Of a DNA stretch of 64,000 bases, positions 22,912 to 32,815 are shown one piece after another. Source of the stretch: Amphibalanus amphitrite (Eukaryota; Arthropoda; Thecostraca; Balanomorpha; Balanidae); contig NW_024881568.1 in NCBI RefSeq assembly GCF_019059575.1, positions 124,001 through 188,000 on the forward strand. The letters run 5' to 3'. Each line of letters opens with the position of its first letter. The stretch's first letter is position 1. Both the position numbers and the translations under genes were made by a program. Under the pieces are notes generated by a model. The model ran no database searches, had not been told where the DNA came from, and worked only from the letters and a program-made list of their open reading frames with translations.

Positions 22912-24140
22912 AAGCACATAATTGGTCGCATAGGTAAGGGGCCCCTCAAGCCGTTTACGAAGAGATGAGTCGGCTCGCTCATATCACTAATATGCTTCAG
23001 TTTAAATGCCTGTACATAATACCTGTTTCGCGTATGTACGCTCGTTATCACTAAAAGACCATTTTTTCCTTCGCTGTAGGACTGCAGTGATTGCGCTCAT
23101 GACCATTGACCAGCAAGTGATTAAATAAAGACCAACAGTACAGATAGGTATTGGTCAAGGTTATAGGCTTGTATAAGTCAGCAAATGTGCACATGGTTCA
23201 GATTGTTATCCGCACAAGACTGTAAATACATAATTGCACGCACGCACGCACATAGGTACTCGTATGTAGCTTTTCACAACCTTCGCGAAATTACCAATGC
23301 GTCTCGCGTAAAACCGAAAAAGAGCGTGACGAAAAATAGACGGAAATCGGTTGATCGGTTCATTGCATATCTCTAGAACAAACAATTTTCCGTTATTTCG
23401 ATGCACGTAAATCATCACCACTAAATGTGGGACCACAATTGTTCACCAGCTGCTCTGGGAGAATATGGGCAGGCTAGATCACCTGTGACGACCTCATGTG
23501 ACGTCACAAATTCACACCACGGTCACGGGCCAGTCGATGGTGACCTATGTCCGGGGACTGGCGACCACCGCGGCCGGCTGGGGCGCTCCGCCCAGCCTCA
23601 GTTTGGCGTGACTAGCAGCCATTTGGTCACGATTACGGTATGAGCTATTTGTTTATGCGTTATGCCGGCCGTAAGTAGCCGCCCCAGTGCCAATTGGCGG
23701 TTGCAGGCGGGCGGTCGCGGATGTGGCGGTCGCCGGCGGTTTTTGACCGAGCAAAGACTCAGGACGAGGCGGGAGGTACAAGGGATGCTCAACCGCGCAG
23801 AGCCCGACTAAACTGCCTCCTGCTCTGTTGTTTGACCCGCCTGCAGGCACCCAGTCTTTTTGTGAACTCTTTCACGTTTGATTTTTAGAAATGTAGCACC
23901 TCATTTCTATTTTAAGTTGAAAATGTTGCCTCCTTCTTGTTTGCAAATGTATTTTAATGCTTTTACCAGATTTTCAAACAGGTACTCGGATAAAAGTGTT
24001 TGCGATTCACCAAACAGTAAACACATTGACCATTTTTCAAAGATATAATTTTACAACTTATCTAGAAGAGGTGTGCGTCAAGCGCCCTGGTCCGTCAGTC
24101 TATGGGGCTCGGCTCTCGACTCAGTCAAATACCAGCCGTT
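22912..24140. other. Unannotated stretch
   Basis: No gene recognised. A short (GCAC)n run lies near 23240. Confidence 0.4.
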
Positions 24141-24152
24141 AGGACAGACACC

Positions 24153-24255
24153 CCACCCGGACTGCCGGACGCACCCCACCCACACATCCCACCCGGACTG
24201 CCGGACACGCGGGCCACCTCCCCCACCCGGACTGCCGGACACACGGGCCACCTCT
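24153..24255. repeat. CCCGGACTGCCGGAC minisatellite
   Basis: Three units containing CACCCGGACTGCCGGAC with CACGCGGGCCACC-type spacers. Confidence 0.8.
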
Positions 24256-24942
24256 GGCGGCCGGCTGCAGCTGCGCGGTGTATTGGTATTCGCGGCCACC
24301 ACCACCGCCAGATTTACGACATATCAGAGCGCTCCGGCTAAACCTAATGCTCTGCGGAGGTGTGCTTCAGTCGTAACTTTTTACAGCCGAATTAGAGCAC
24401 GCTCTATTGGTGGTCACATGCTTACGTTAACAAATGAACTGCCGATCCGCCGAACAGAGCGGTGGTAGACATTACTCACTCAGTGTATTTGATCCACAAA
24501 GAGTGGGGCCCGCAAGGATAATTTCCAGGCATGCAGGCATTTCAGTTTTGGTAGGTATGATATCGTGACTCACCTGACATGCTCAGACGTTGTGAGCGTC
24601 GATCAATGATCATTCCTTGCGGCAGGTACCTATGCTGGTCAAACAAGGTACCTAGACATATGTTGATTGTCGACCGAGTCAGTGACTGGTGAAGCACATT
24701 TTAAGCACATATTCATCAGAATAACTAGTTTGGTCACCAGCTAAAGGTCATTATGTTACACTACGAACATGTAGGTAAGTATTGCTTGCTGCTAAAAGTA
24801 CCTACAGGCGTGAACCCACTACACATTTATGACCACGACCGATTCACCGGCGTTGGTTATGTCGAACGTTCGATGCACTCAGGTAGATGGCGGTAAGTCT
24901 TCTCGGGTGCATCGCATCACCATTATCATCAGCTATTTGGCA
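24256..24942. other. Unannotated stretch
   Basis: Nothing recognised up to the TACCCAGCTAACA terminus. Confidence 0.4.
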
Positions 24943-25390
24943 TACCCAGCTAACAGGAAACGTTAGTACAACGTTGTCACAACGTCGTGTTTCGGTAAGT
25001 TGCGAAATTACGTTTTAATTACGTTGTAGCAACGTTCTGAACGTCGTGAAGCCATGGTTTGGTCCGAAAGTTGTGGTAAAACGTTGTGACAACGTTTGAT
25101 TGGTACGTTGCAGCAACCGCGCACTTGCAACATGATATTTTGATAATGCATGGTGACATATAAGGCCATATATTGCATTTCCTTTGACTTTCAATGCGCA
25201 TTTTCAGTTTTCATCGTTAAATTTGACATGTTTTAGCAATAGGACTGTTCACGTTGTGAGCTGGTGGTCGCCAACACGTTCTTAAAACGGTTTTTCTAAA
25301 CCTTGACATTATAGGTACTGAATAATTAGCGGGGTTTTTCAAGTAAATTCTGATACCTCTCTTTCTCTATCTCTCTATCTCTCTCTAATA

Positions 25391-25396
25391 TATATA

Positions 25397-25490
<94 letters not shown>
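25391..25490. repeat. (TA)n microsatellite
   Basis: About 100 bases of alternating TA directly beside the Penelope-like fragment. Confidence 0.95.
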
Positions 25491-25494
<4 letters not shown>

Positions 25495-25522
25495 TACTTA
25501 GGAAGCAACCCTTGTTCAAGAC

Positions 25523-26703
25523 ATGTTTCATTGAAGAAGACCGCATTTCGTGTGTTAATCAGCTTCTTTTGGACTTTTTCGATAGAACGTACGTGTTGCT
25601 TATCGTTATCATTAAGACCCTTCAGTAACTCTCCAAGAATAGTCATTTATATCGCAACCGGTTTCGTCATATTCAGCATGACATTTTCAAGCGATTATAT
25701 ACAAAACATATGTCTACAGAAAATGCTCCTCAATAACAACTATCTGGCCACAGACATAGAGCATGAAATCAAAGTAGCACTTGATGAGCACCTCCAACCT
25801 GGCAAAAAGGATGACAAACGGCACACAAACATCTTGTACTACAAGGGTCAGATGAGCGACGCCTACCGTGTCGATGAGCGCATCCTGAAAGAAATCGTCA
25901 AGACCAATGTCACCCCTGTCGAAGACAACCATGTGGCGCTACGCATATACTACCGCAGCAGGCGTGCTTCTAGCATGGTGATGCGAAACAATCAAAACAG
26001 GACAGCTAAACTGAAGGCCACCAACATAGTGTACAAATTCACATGCCCAGATGAGGACTGTCAGCCTCAGGATACCCCGGTATGCTATGTTGGTCATACT
26101 ACAACGACGCTGTCCCGAAGATTGACGTATCACAAGCAAAATGGAGAACTGGAGCGGCACATGAGGGAGGATCACCACAGGCGGATCACACGTCAGGACC
26201 TGGTGGATTATACAGAGATTATCCACCATGAGACGAACACGAAACGCCTGCGTGTCCTAGAAGCGGTGTACATACATCTGTCTAAACCTGCGTTAAACAT
26301 TCAACGCGAGCATGACAGAATTCTGACACTGCATGACATGGCCGTGTAAATGAATGACAAGCTCTGACATTCATTTTTTTCAGTTCTTCAGAGAGCAAGT
26401 GGTACCACGTGTTTTTGCATGTTTTTTGGATTTTAAAAGTGTAGAAATGAAAACAGTGTGTAAAATTTATTTGAATCGTTCCTGTAACGTTTGCTTGTCT
26501 TATTTTCTGTAGACATATGTTTTGTATATAATCGCTTGAAAATGTCATGCTGAATATGACGAAACCGGTTGCGATATAAATGACTATTCTTGGAGAGTTA
26601 CTGAAGGGTCTTAATGATAACGATAAGCAACACGTACGTTCTATCGAAAAAGTCCAAAAGAAGCTGATTAACACACGAAATGCGGTCTTCTTCAATGAAA
26701 CAT
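25523..26703 (+). mobile_element. Penelope-like element fragment with 202-bp inverted repeats
   Basis: Bases 25523-25724 and 26502-26703 are inverted copies of each other, apparently identical over 202 bases. The right copy, read on the plus strand, and the left copy, read on the minus strand, both encode a segment with RSIEKVQKKLINTRNAVFFNET; the left one goes on to CLEQGLLPKYS. That resembles the start of the Penelope ORF and suggests pseudo-LTRs that include the 5' coding region. The core between them is the GIY-YIG ORF. (TA)n lies outside both arms. Penelope elements are known for terminal repeats in direct or inverted orientation and for 5' truncation. Confidence 0.7.
25726..26349 (+). 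CDS. Penelope-like GIY-YIG endonuclease domain (C-terminal fragment)
   Basis: This frame carries the C-terminal part of a Penelope-like polyprotein. A linker (YYKGQMSDAYRVDERILKEI) is followed by IVYKFTCPDEDC with its cysteines. Then comes VCYVGHTTTTLSRRLTYHKQ, the Y-V-G-x-T...L-x-x-R-L...H pattern of the GIY-YIG nuclease used by these elements, and then a conserved tail with LEAVYIHLSKPALN. The reverse transcriptase that should precede it is missing. The open frame extends upstream to 25531 through the inverted repeat, but those residues are not typical of the family. Only the nuclease part remains, so it is a truncated copy. Stop TAA at 26347-26349. Confidence 0.8.
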   Translation, partial: LLNNNYLATDIEHEIKVALDEHLQPGKKDDKRHTNILYYKGQMSDAYRVDERILKEIVKTNVTPVEDNHVALRIYYRSRRASSMVMRNNQNRTAKLKATNIVYKFTCPDEDCQPQDTPVCYVGHTTTTLSRRLTYHKQNGELERHMREDHHRRITRQDLVDYTEIIHHETNTKRLRVLEAVYIHLSKPALNIQREHDRILTLHDMAV

Positions 26704-26713
26704 ATATATATAC

Positions 26714-28767
26714 ATAGACCACTATATATCTGGACTGTGCACGGATTTTGCCGACTGCTATTAGGGCCCTGCTGGGAAATTCGACGTAGCACGCGGAATT
26801 GTGTATTGACGCTCTAGTAAGCCCATTTAAATGAAAGTAACTTCTTAAATGTTATGTATATTTTAATAAATGTATAATTTATAGCATGATTTTTAACACG
26901 ATAAATAAATAAAAGCACTTATAGACAGGTATATCACACTGTATTAAGTTCAAAGCATCAATAGACAGGAACAATCCGTGATCGGTCGTTTTTGACAAGA
27001 GACAGTCTGATGACATATTGGACACACTGCAGATTAATTTGCCTGTCTAAATCAGACACGCACCCGGCTCAATGCTTTGAAAGCCCACACGATCTGCGCC
27101 ACGGAATTACGAAGATTCCTATGGGTAAATAACAAAGCTGCCTGTGCTGCGTTTTTAGCGAGACCGTCCGAGGTGACCTGCTGGGCCACAACTGTTCCCT
27201 GCTTCCACTGAGGCCGATTTCATGCTCAGCATAGGGACAGACGGGTTCTGTCATCTGTCCCTCTCGAGAGAAGGGGACTTTTGAACACCGTTGTCAGTGA
27301 CGGTGGCCGCATTTTGCAGCGGGTGATGGCGATCGAGATTCGAGATTTAGACGGAGTCACGAGATCTCGGTTCACTGGACACTGCAGCAGAGCTTCGCAC
27401 TTAGGAATGCACTTTCTTATAGTTCTTGTGCTACATTTGCCTTTAGTTACTATTCGAATTGTAAATCCACATCTGAAATTCTCAGCCATGTAGGTATCTT
27501 ACACATCGACGAATAGGATCGTAGTTATTGATTGCATAGACAAACTGATCCCAGGAATGTTGCATTGTGTTTACGTCCTGCGGCTCAACCTTTCTCATTT
27601 TCATGAAGCTTTCTTATTTCATGAAGCTCTGTTCGCGCATCGCTGGTGTTAAGTGACGGTATACTGTCCATATTGACTCCATGAATTGCAATGTTTGTTT
27701 TTCGCTCAACTATACACATCAATGTGTTGAAGGAATGCAGGTCGTAGCGTTGTAACTTGAGGTGCTTCTCGACAGTGTGACTCCCTCAGCGAGCAATGTG
27801 AAGAAAGTTATCGTTTTCCTTTACAATGGTAGTCGCGCTGTCTTGAAACACACGTTTGAAGCTATACGTGTGCCGAAGAGAGAGCGACTCGGCAGCTGTT
27901 ACCAGAGCAGGACCCATTGCTTGCATGCAGGAGCGGAACACAGATTGCTGATGTGGGCACGCCAGCTCTCCGCAAGCCATAACATATGTGACCATCACTT
28001 GACCAAATTGCAAGACTTTAGCTAGTTTTGGGCTTCACTTGTGACTGATATTATAGGAGCCGCCAGTCTGGAAACGGAACCGCCACCTCTCCTTACAGAA
28101 CTGTCTTCTGCTCAATTTTTCGGTCTCGGCCAGCGTCACAGCATGTAATAAAACTCACAGGGAGCCCAGTGGTCAGAATTCCAAGACATTTTCAGCTTTA
28201 GGGCATATAGAAATTGACTTCATATTGATGCCTTAGCCAGGAACCGGAAAACTGACATTGTTGCATGCACTGTCTTGGCTCTTTGAATATGCTCACTCCC
28301 CGTTCTGTTCATAGGATATTCTGAAGTGATTATCACTAGCGGCACATTTTACTGTATTTCAGTGGCATGTATGCATTAAAAGGTTTCATTTTATTTAAAG
28401 ACAAAAGAGAACTATCCCGCATGTCAATGATAAACAACAAACAACGATAATCTTGCAAAAATCTTCGCTACATGTCTGTGAAAATTTGCTAATTCTCGTG
28501 AAAGTTAGCTGGGAACCATCATCCACACAATGTTAAATCATGGAAGAAATGGGCAGAAAATGCCCTTCTTTTTTCGATGATTGCGCTAATATTATATATT
28601 TTTTGCTCAATGTAAGATATAACTCAGATTACAAATTGACTAGTGGTGATGTTTCCCAAAGCACATCATCATATGGCGAATACGTTAGCTGTGACGACCT
28701 TCGAAAGTTAGGGCCCTAATGGCAGGGCCCTAATTTCCGTGCACAGTCCAGATATATAGTGGTCTAT
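26714..28767. mobile_element. 2-kb DNA element with 32-bp inverted ends
   Basis: ATAGACCACTATATATCTGG begins at 26714, and its reverse complement finishes at 28767; 32 bases match exactly and the adjacent TTAGGGCCCTGC blocks match loosely. It sits in (TA)n at both sides, so a TA-type target site is possible but cannot be read. No ORF with motifs inside; non-autonomous or degraded. Confidence 0.6.
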
Positions 28768-28769
28768 GA

Positions 28770-28802
28770 TATATATATATTTAAGCTATATATATATTTA
28801 AG

Positions 28803-28856
<54 letters not shown>

Positions 28857-28858
28857 CA
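28770..28858. repeat. (TA)n microsatellite
   Basis: Alternating TA with TTTAAGC interruptions, flanking the inverted-end element. Confidence 0.95.
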
Positions 28859-29114
28859 TATATTACATATATAACATATATAACATATAGTTAAAAGGCG
28901 GTTGGGTATTAATTTGATGGTGACTCCGATAAGCCAGTCTTTGCCGTAGCGCTCCGGAGTACCTATGGTTTCGGACCGCCAAGTCCGGCACAAATCCGGC
29001 TCCCTGCCACCAAACAATATGCCCGGTTACTTCAACTTAGCATTTTTGTCGGGGCTATTGCTCACTTCTTCTGCGATAATTTTAATGCAGTACTTTGCGT
29101 ATATTTAGATGAGA

Positions 29115-29781
29115 TCATTACGGAGCGAGCGAAGCGAGCGTAGTCTTTCCTTAGATTAACGGAAATTTCTGAGTATGAGCGGCCGGCCGGCCGGCCGGCC
29201 GTGGTCACGCTTTTGCGAGGCTTATATCTCAGCAACCACTTGACCGATTTACACGCGGTAATTTTTGTAGGGTAGCTTCATTCCTTCTACCAAGTATTGG
29301 ACTATTCCCGATGCATGTGGGTGACCCCTTATGCACGTGCCACGTGCGAAACGAAGAGGTGTCAATTTTGTAATTGTTGCAATATCTCGGTAACTACTTG
29401 GCCGATTGCGCTGAAAGTTGGCATGTAGGTAGGCACCCACTAGGCACTGCATATACATGTGCCAGAGTTGGGGTGCTGCTGCACGTGCGCACGTGCAGGG
29501 GTCGTTTCCAGATCTCGGGAACGGCTGGACCGATTGCGCTCAAATTTGGTACACGGTTAGGGACCGGTTAGTAGGGTGCCGTGCACAAGTCAGTTGGGAC
29601 CCACCTTGCACGTGCGCACGTGCAGGGTGCCGCTTCCAGATCTCGAGAACGGCTGGGCCGATTGTGCCCAAATTTGGCACATCGCTAGAGACCAGTTAGT
29701 AGGGTGCCGTGCACAAGTCAGTTGGAGGTACCCCCTCGCAATTTCGCACGTGCAAGGCCCACCCTCTCGCTCGCTCCGTTA
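29115..29781. repeat. Diverged tandem repeats of about 130-150 bp
   Basis: Four units start near 29220, 29370, 29505 and 29634. Each has (A/G)ATCTC(G)G(G)AAC...CCGATT followed by a CACGTGC-rich block. Inverted GGAGCGAGCGA / TCGCTCGCTCC motifs at about 29117 and 29768 bound the array and may be element ends. An (GGCC)n run lies at 29181-29202. Confidence 0.7.
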
Positions 29782-30348
29782 GTCGCCCCAAAAGGCGCTA
29801 TACTGGTTGTGTTAATTGCAAAGCGTCATTGGCATGTTTTGCAACATCACAGGCGGAGCTAGAGGCTTGCAACTATCCCTATGTAAACGCGGCTGTTACC
29901 CGCGGCTGCCAGCAAGCCACGCCGGCCGCCAGTGTCGAGCGGTGGCTCGCCCTGACCTCGCCGGAGGGGCCGTGACGTCAGTGTCACCAGCCGGCGTTCA
30001 GAGCCAGCGGCGGCCGAGCCGCAGTCTGCGCGGCGCGAGCGAGCAGCGAGGGCCGGTGGCGGGCGCGGCTGAGATAGCTGGAAGATGAAAGATAGCGCCA
30101 GTTGTCTGCGTTTGATGTGATAATTGCTTTGACTGGTAAGTCAAAGTACCATTTACGAGTAGCATTTGCAAGATTGTGCCTTGTAATATCGTGCGGTCTA
30201 GGCTATAGTTCATTGTAGCTCTAGCCTCTAAGGTGTTGACATGTTTGATCTAGCCTGTCGCACTGTTAGGGGAAAACTGGTGCAGGTATTTTGTGTTTTT
30301 TTTTTCATGAATTGAATATGTCTGATTTTCCCTCATGTCTTCCCGCAG

Positions 30349-30561
30349 ACGTCCTGCAACTCGTCAGCGCGCCTTGTGGCAGGCGCCAGGGCTACTGTCG
30401 GCAAGGCGGTGGCGAAGTGGCTGTTCGGAAGCTGCGACCGGAACGGGGGGCGTGCAGACCGTCTGGTCAGGCACTGCCAGCTGCCTAGGGACATCAAGGC
30501 CGCAAATGAGCCGGTGCCTAACAGTCCGCCGAGTGATCAGCGAGGGTTAGTGAAGAAGTGA
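30349..30561 (+). CDS. Candidate 3' coding exon, unknown product
   Basis: After an acceptor-like TCTTCCCGCAG, an open phase-0 stretch of 70 codons ends in TGA at 30559-30561. It reads through SARLVAGARATVGKAVAKWL and FGSCDRNGGRADRLVRHCQL, ending RGLVKK. The composition looks coding and a GC-rich, promoter-like region precedes it (29890-30080). A GTAAGTC donor is seen at 30136, but the exon it would end has a stop in the matching frame, so I cannot build a transcript. I do not recognise the family. It may be a captured gene fragment in the composite element or a chance ORF. Confidence 0.25.
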   Translation, partial: TSCNSSARLVAGARATVGKAVAKWLFGSCDRNGGRADRLVRHCQLPRDIKAANEPVPNSPPSDQRGLVKK

Positions 30562-31241
30562 ACTTCGACCAGTTCTGGCGTGCTAGCGGCTAGCGCTAGA
30601 GTCGGTGGAACCCAATTCCGTCCCACGCCCCCATTGGGGCACCCCTGGGCCCCAATGCCCATCACCGATGCCGCCGCTGTCGTTTTTTTTTTTTTGTGTG
30701 TAAATTGAGCTGTGTGATGTATTGAAATATACACTTCTTACATGCCTTTTTTTAAAAGTCTAGAGAACGGGAAGAGACCGTCGGAAACACATTCTGAGTA
30801 TGTTGCGAACACGTTGAGAGGACGTTGCAAAAAGGTTTAGGACGTTTACTCAGGGTCGCAGGGACGGCAATACGAAGTAGCGACAACGTGGTGCGCACGT
30901 GATAAAAACGTTCAGAAACGTCGCAGAGACGTTGCCAAAGCGTTCTATACTCGTTGTAGTCACGTTGTGGAAACGTGGTGACAACGTTCCAGAAACACTG
31001 TTGGCACGTTACAGAAAACATTTCATAACGTTGGCGGGACGTTGTGAGAACGGTTTTGGGACGTCACGGTCACGTAACAGAAACGTTGTGACGACATTCA
31101 AATGCATGGTCGGATGACGTTGTCACGCCGTTGTCTGGAGTCTACAAAATTACGTTGTCACAACGATAAATCGGAACGTTGTGGTAACCATTTGACAACG
31201 TTTAAACGACGTTGTAACAACGGCAAATTGTTAGCTGGGTA

Positions 31242-31800
31242 GGTACCTACCTACCTTTCCGTTGAGTTTTGACCAGATGGGCATCATCGGGATTCTGAGA
31301 CAATGGGTTACGCAATCGGCAGCCGTTAACAATATATACCTAATATGTTCATGAAAAATGTGTTTAGCCTATAAGTAAAAAGGTAGCAACGATAGATATA
31401 GTGGCGAAGGTATTAAAACTTCAACTTTGTTACGCTGCAGGTAGGGGTCCTTTTCGAGTAACTTAATTTGTGCGTTTTTCTGTATTTCGTATTTTATGGC
31501 AAATTTCTTTAAGAACTTTTGGAAATATTCAAAAAGGTTATTCAGAGCATTCACTGTTCAATTCCACGTCAGCCTAAGCAAGAATGACGAAAAAACATCA
31601 GACGGTCATTTTACAGCGATTTTACTAAACCACTACCTTACTGTCTCAAATAGCCCCACTTTACGGTACATGTAATTACAGTACTGGATCAAACCACGAT
31701 CAAACAATAAGCTCATGTCCCTCCCCCCTCCCGTTGCACGATTTTGTCGAGATAAAACCCCGAAACGGCTCGTAATCCGTTATGGCTCTCAACGACGTCG
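31242..31800. other. Unannotated stretch
   Basis: AT-rich, no gene recognised, ending at the tRNA gene. Confidence 0.4.
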
Positions 31801-31804
31801 TCGG

Positions 31805-31808
31805 AAAA
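31805..31808 (-). terminator. Pol III terminator of tRNA-Leu
   Basis: TTTT on the minus strand just past the tRNA 3' end. Confidence 0.7.
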
Positions 31809-31814
31809 GCGCTC

Positions 31815-31897
31815 TGCCAGGAGTGGGGTTCGAACCCACGCACTCAGACGAGTACCAGAACTTAAGTCTGGCGCCTTAACCACTCGGCCACCCTGGC
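31815..31897 (-). tRNA. tRNA-Leu(UAA): tRNA-Leu (anticodon UAA)
   Basis: Read on the minus strand, a 7-bp acceptor stem (GCCAGGG with TCCTGGC) is followed by the D-arm box TGGCCGAGTGG. The anticodon stem CCAGA/TCTGG holds the loop CTTAAGT with anticodon TAA. A long variable arm (TACTCGTCTGAGTG), as expected for leucine, and the T-arm GGGTTCGAACCC follow. The discriminator base is A, typical of tRNA-Leu. There is no intron. On the minus strand a TTTT run (plus 31805-31808) lies seven bases past the 3' end as an RNA polymerase III terminator. Confidence 0.95.
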
Positions 31898-32815
31898 GCC
31901 GCTGTCGGTAGGCTTAGAGTCATTATAATCGAAGCTAGAGAAGTGATAAGTTCACAACACATTTTGACCAATCATATTTTTTGGTAATAAACATGGCCGT
32001 TCCCCAACTTTGATGCGCGTGTTCAGTGTTGGTATCCCGTGTTACAAGTTTTCTATATACCGTGCGCGTGTTGATCAGTTGGCTCAAGTTAGCTGTCTTG
32101 TGGTGGCAGGAAAAGGAATCGGTAAATGCAAGGCTATATAAAGGTAAATGCACTGAACTCTAGGTAAATCAAAATGTCAAGATAAAGCGTCACAATTGTA
32201 GTTAGGACCTAAACTTGACATATACCAAGGAATCAAGGTTCTCACTTCTTTTTTGTTGATGTTTTTTGCTGGTTTGAGTTGTGGTTCAGGTTGTGGTTGA
32301 TGATGATTCAGAGCGCGCAACTGCCTGCGATGCCCGCCCCAGACGTCCAACTTCAACTTTGGTGCTGTCTTAGGAAGTGCCACCAGTCTTTGAAATTAAA
32401 CATTTGTGCAAGGCCATATATAGTCATTTGTGTAGTTCTGATTCTACTCACTGTGATTCTGATGACCACTTCAACTTGCTTTTTACTGTTTTCATGCTCT
32501 TTTTGGTCCAGCTCAAGTTACCAGTTGGTTCAGATTCAGATGTCTCTAATGACTGATAAAACAATTAAAGGTATATTTTGTTTGCCTTAGGTACCTTTGT
32601 CGTTGCCCACTTCAACTTGCATCAGAGGACCAAGCCTTGCATGCCAATCTCAATCTTTCATAATCAGAGGGACATCCTTGGCTGAGCTTAACAGAAAGCT
32701 CCTTTTTCAGGCTGACAGCTGTGATTTAATTTTATTATGACCAAATTTCAAAAATTGAATTCATAGCAACCTTCTTTGTGACCTATGCCTTTGTTTGTGA
32801 TGACAATGCACTATC
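31898..32815. other. Region upstream of Arl13b, no gene seen
   Basis: It presumably holds the Arl13b promoter and 5' UTR, but no specific element or upstream exon can be assigned. Confidence 0.35.

Larger units (their letters stand above)
24943..31241. mobile_element. Composite element with TACCCAGCTAACA ends and ACGTTG arrays
   Basis: TACCCAGCTAACA (24943-24955) is exactly complementary to TGTTAGCTGGGTA (31229-31241). Next to each end are irregular arrays of ACGTTG and its complement, often as ACGTTGTnACAACGT: about 24958-25110 on the left and 30780-31225 on the right. The interior holds a Penelope fragment, a 2-kb element with inverted ends, diverged tandem repeats and a GC-rich segment. 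The two ends could belong to one element opened by later insertions, or to two related copies; the exact 13-base match favours a family relation without proving one event. Confidence 0.5.

Noticed and set aside
25523-26703. LTRs of a retrovirus-like element
   Set aside because: The repeats are inverted and the enclosed protein has a GIY-YIG nuclease, which fits Penelope-like elements.
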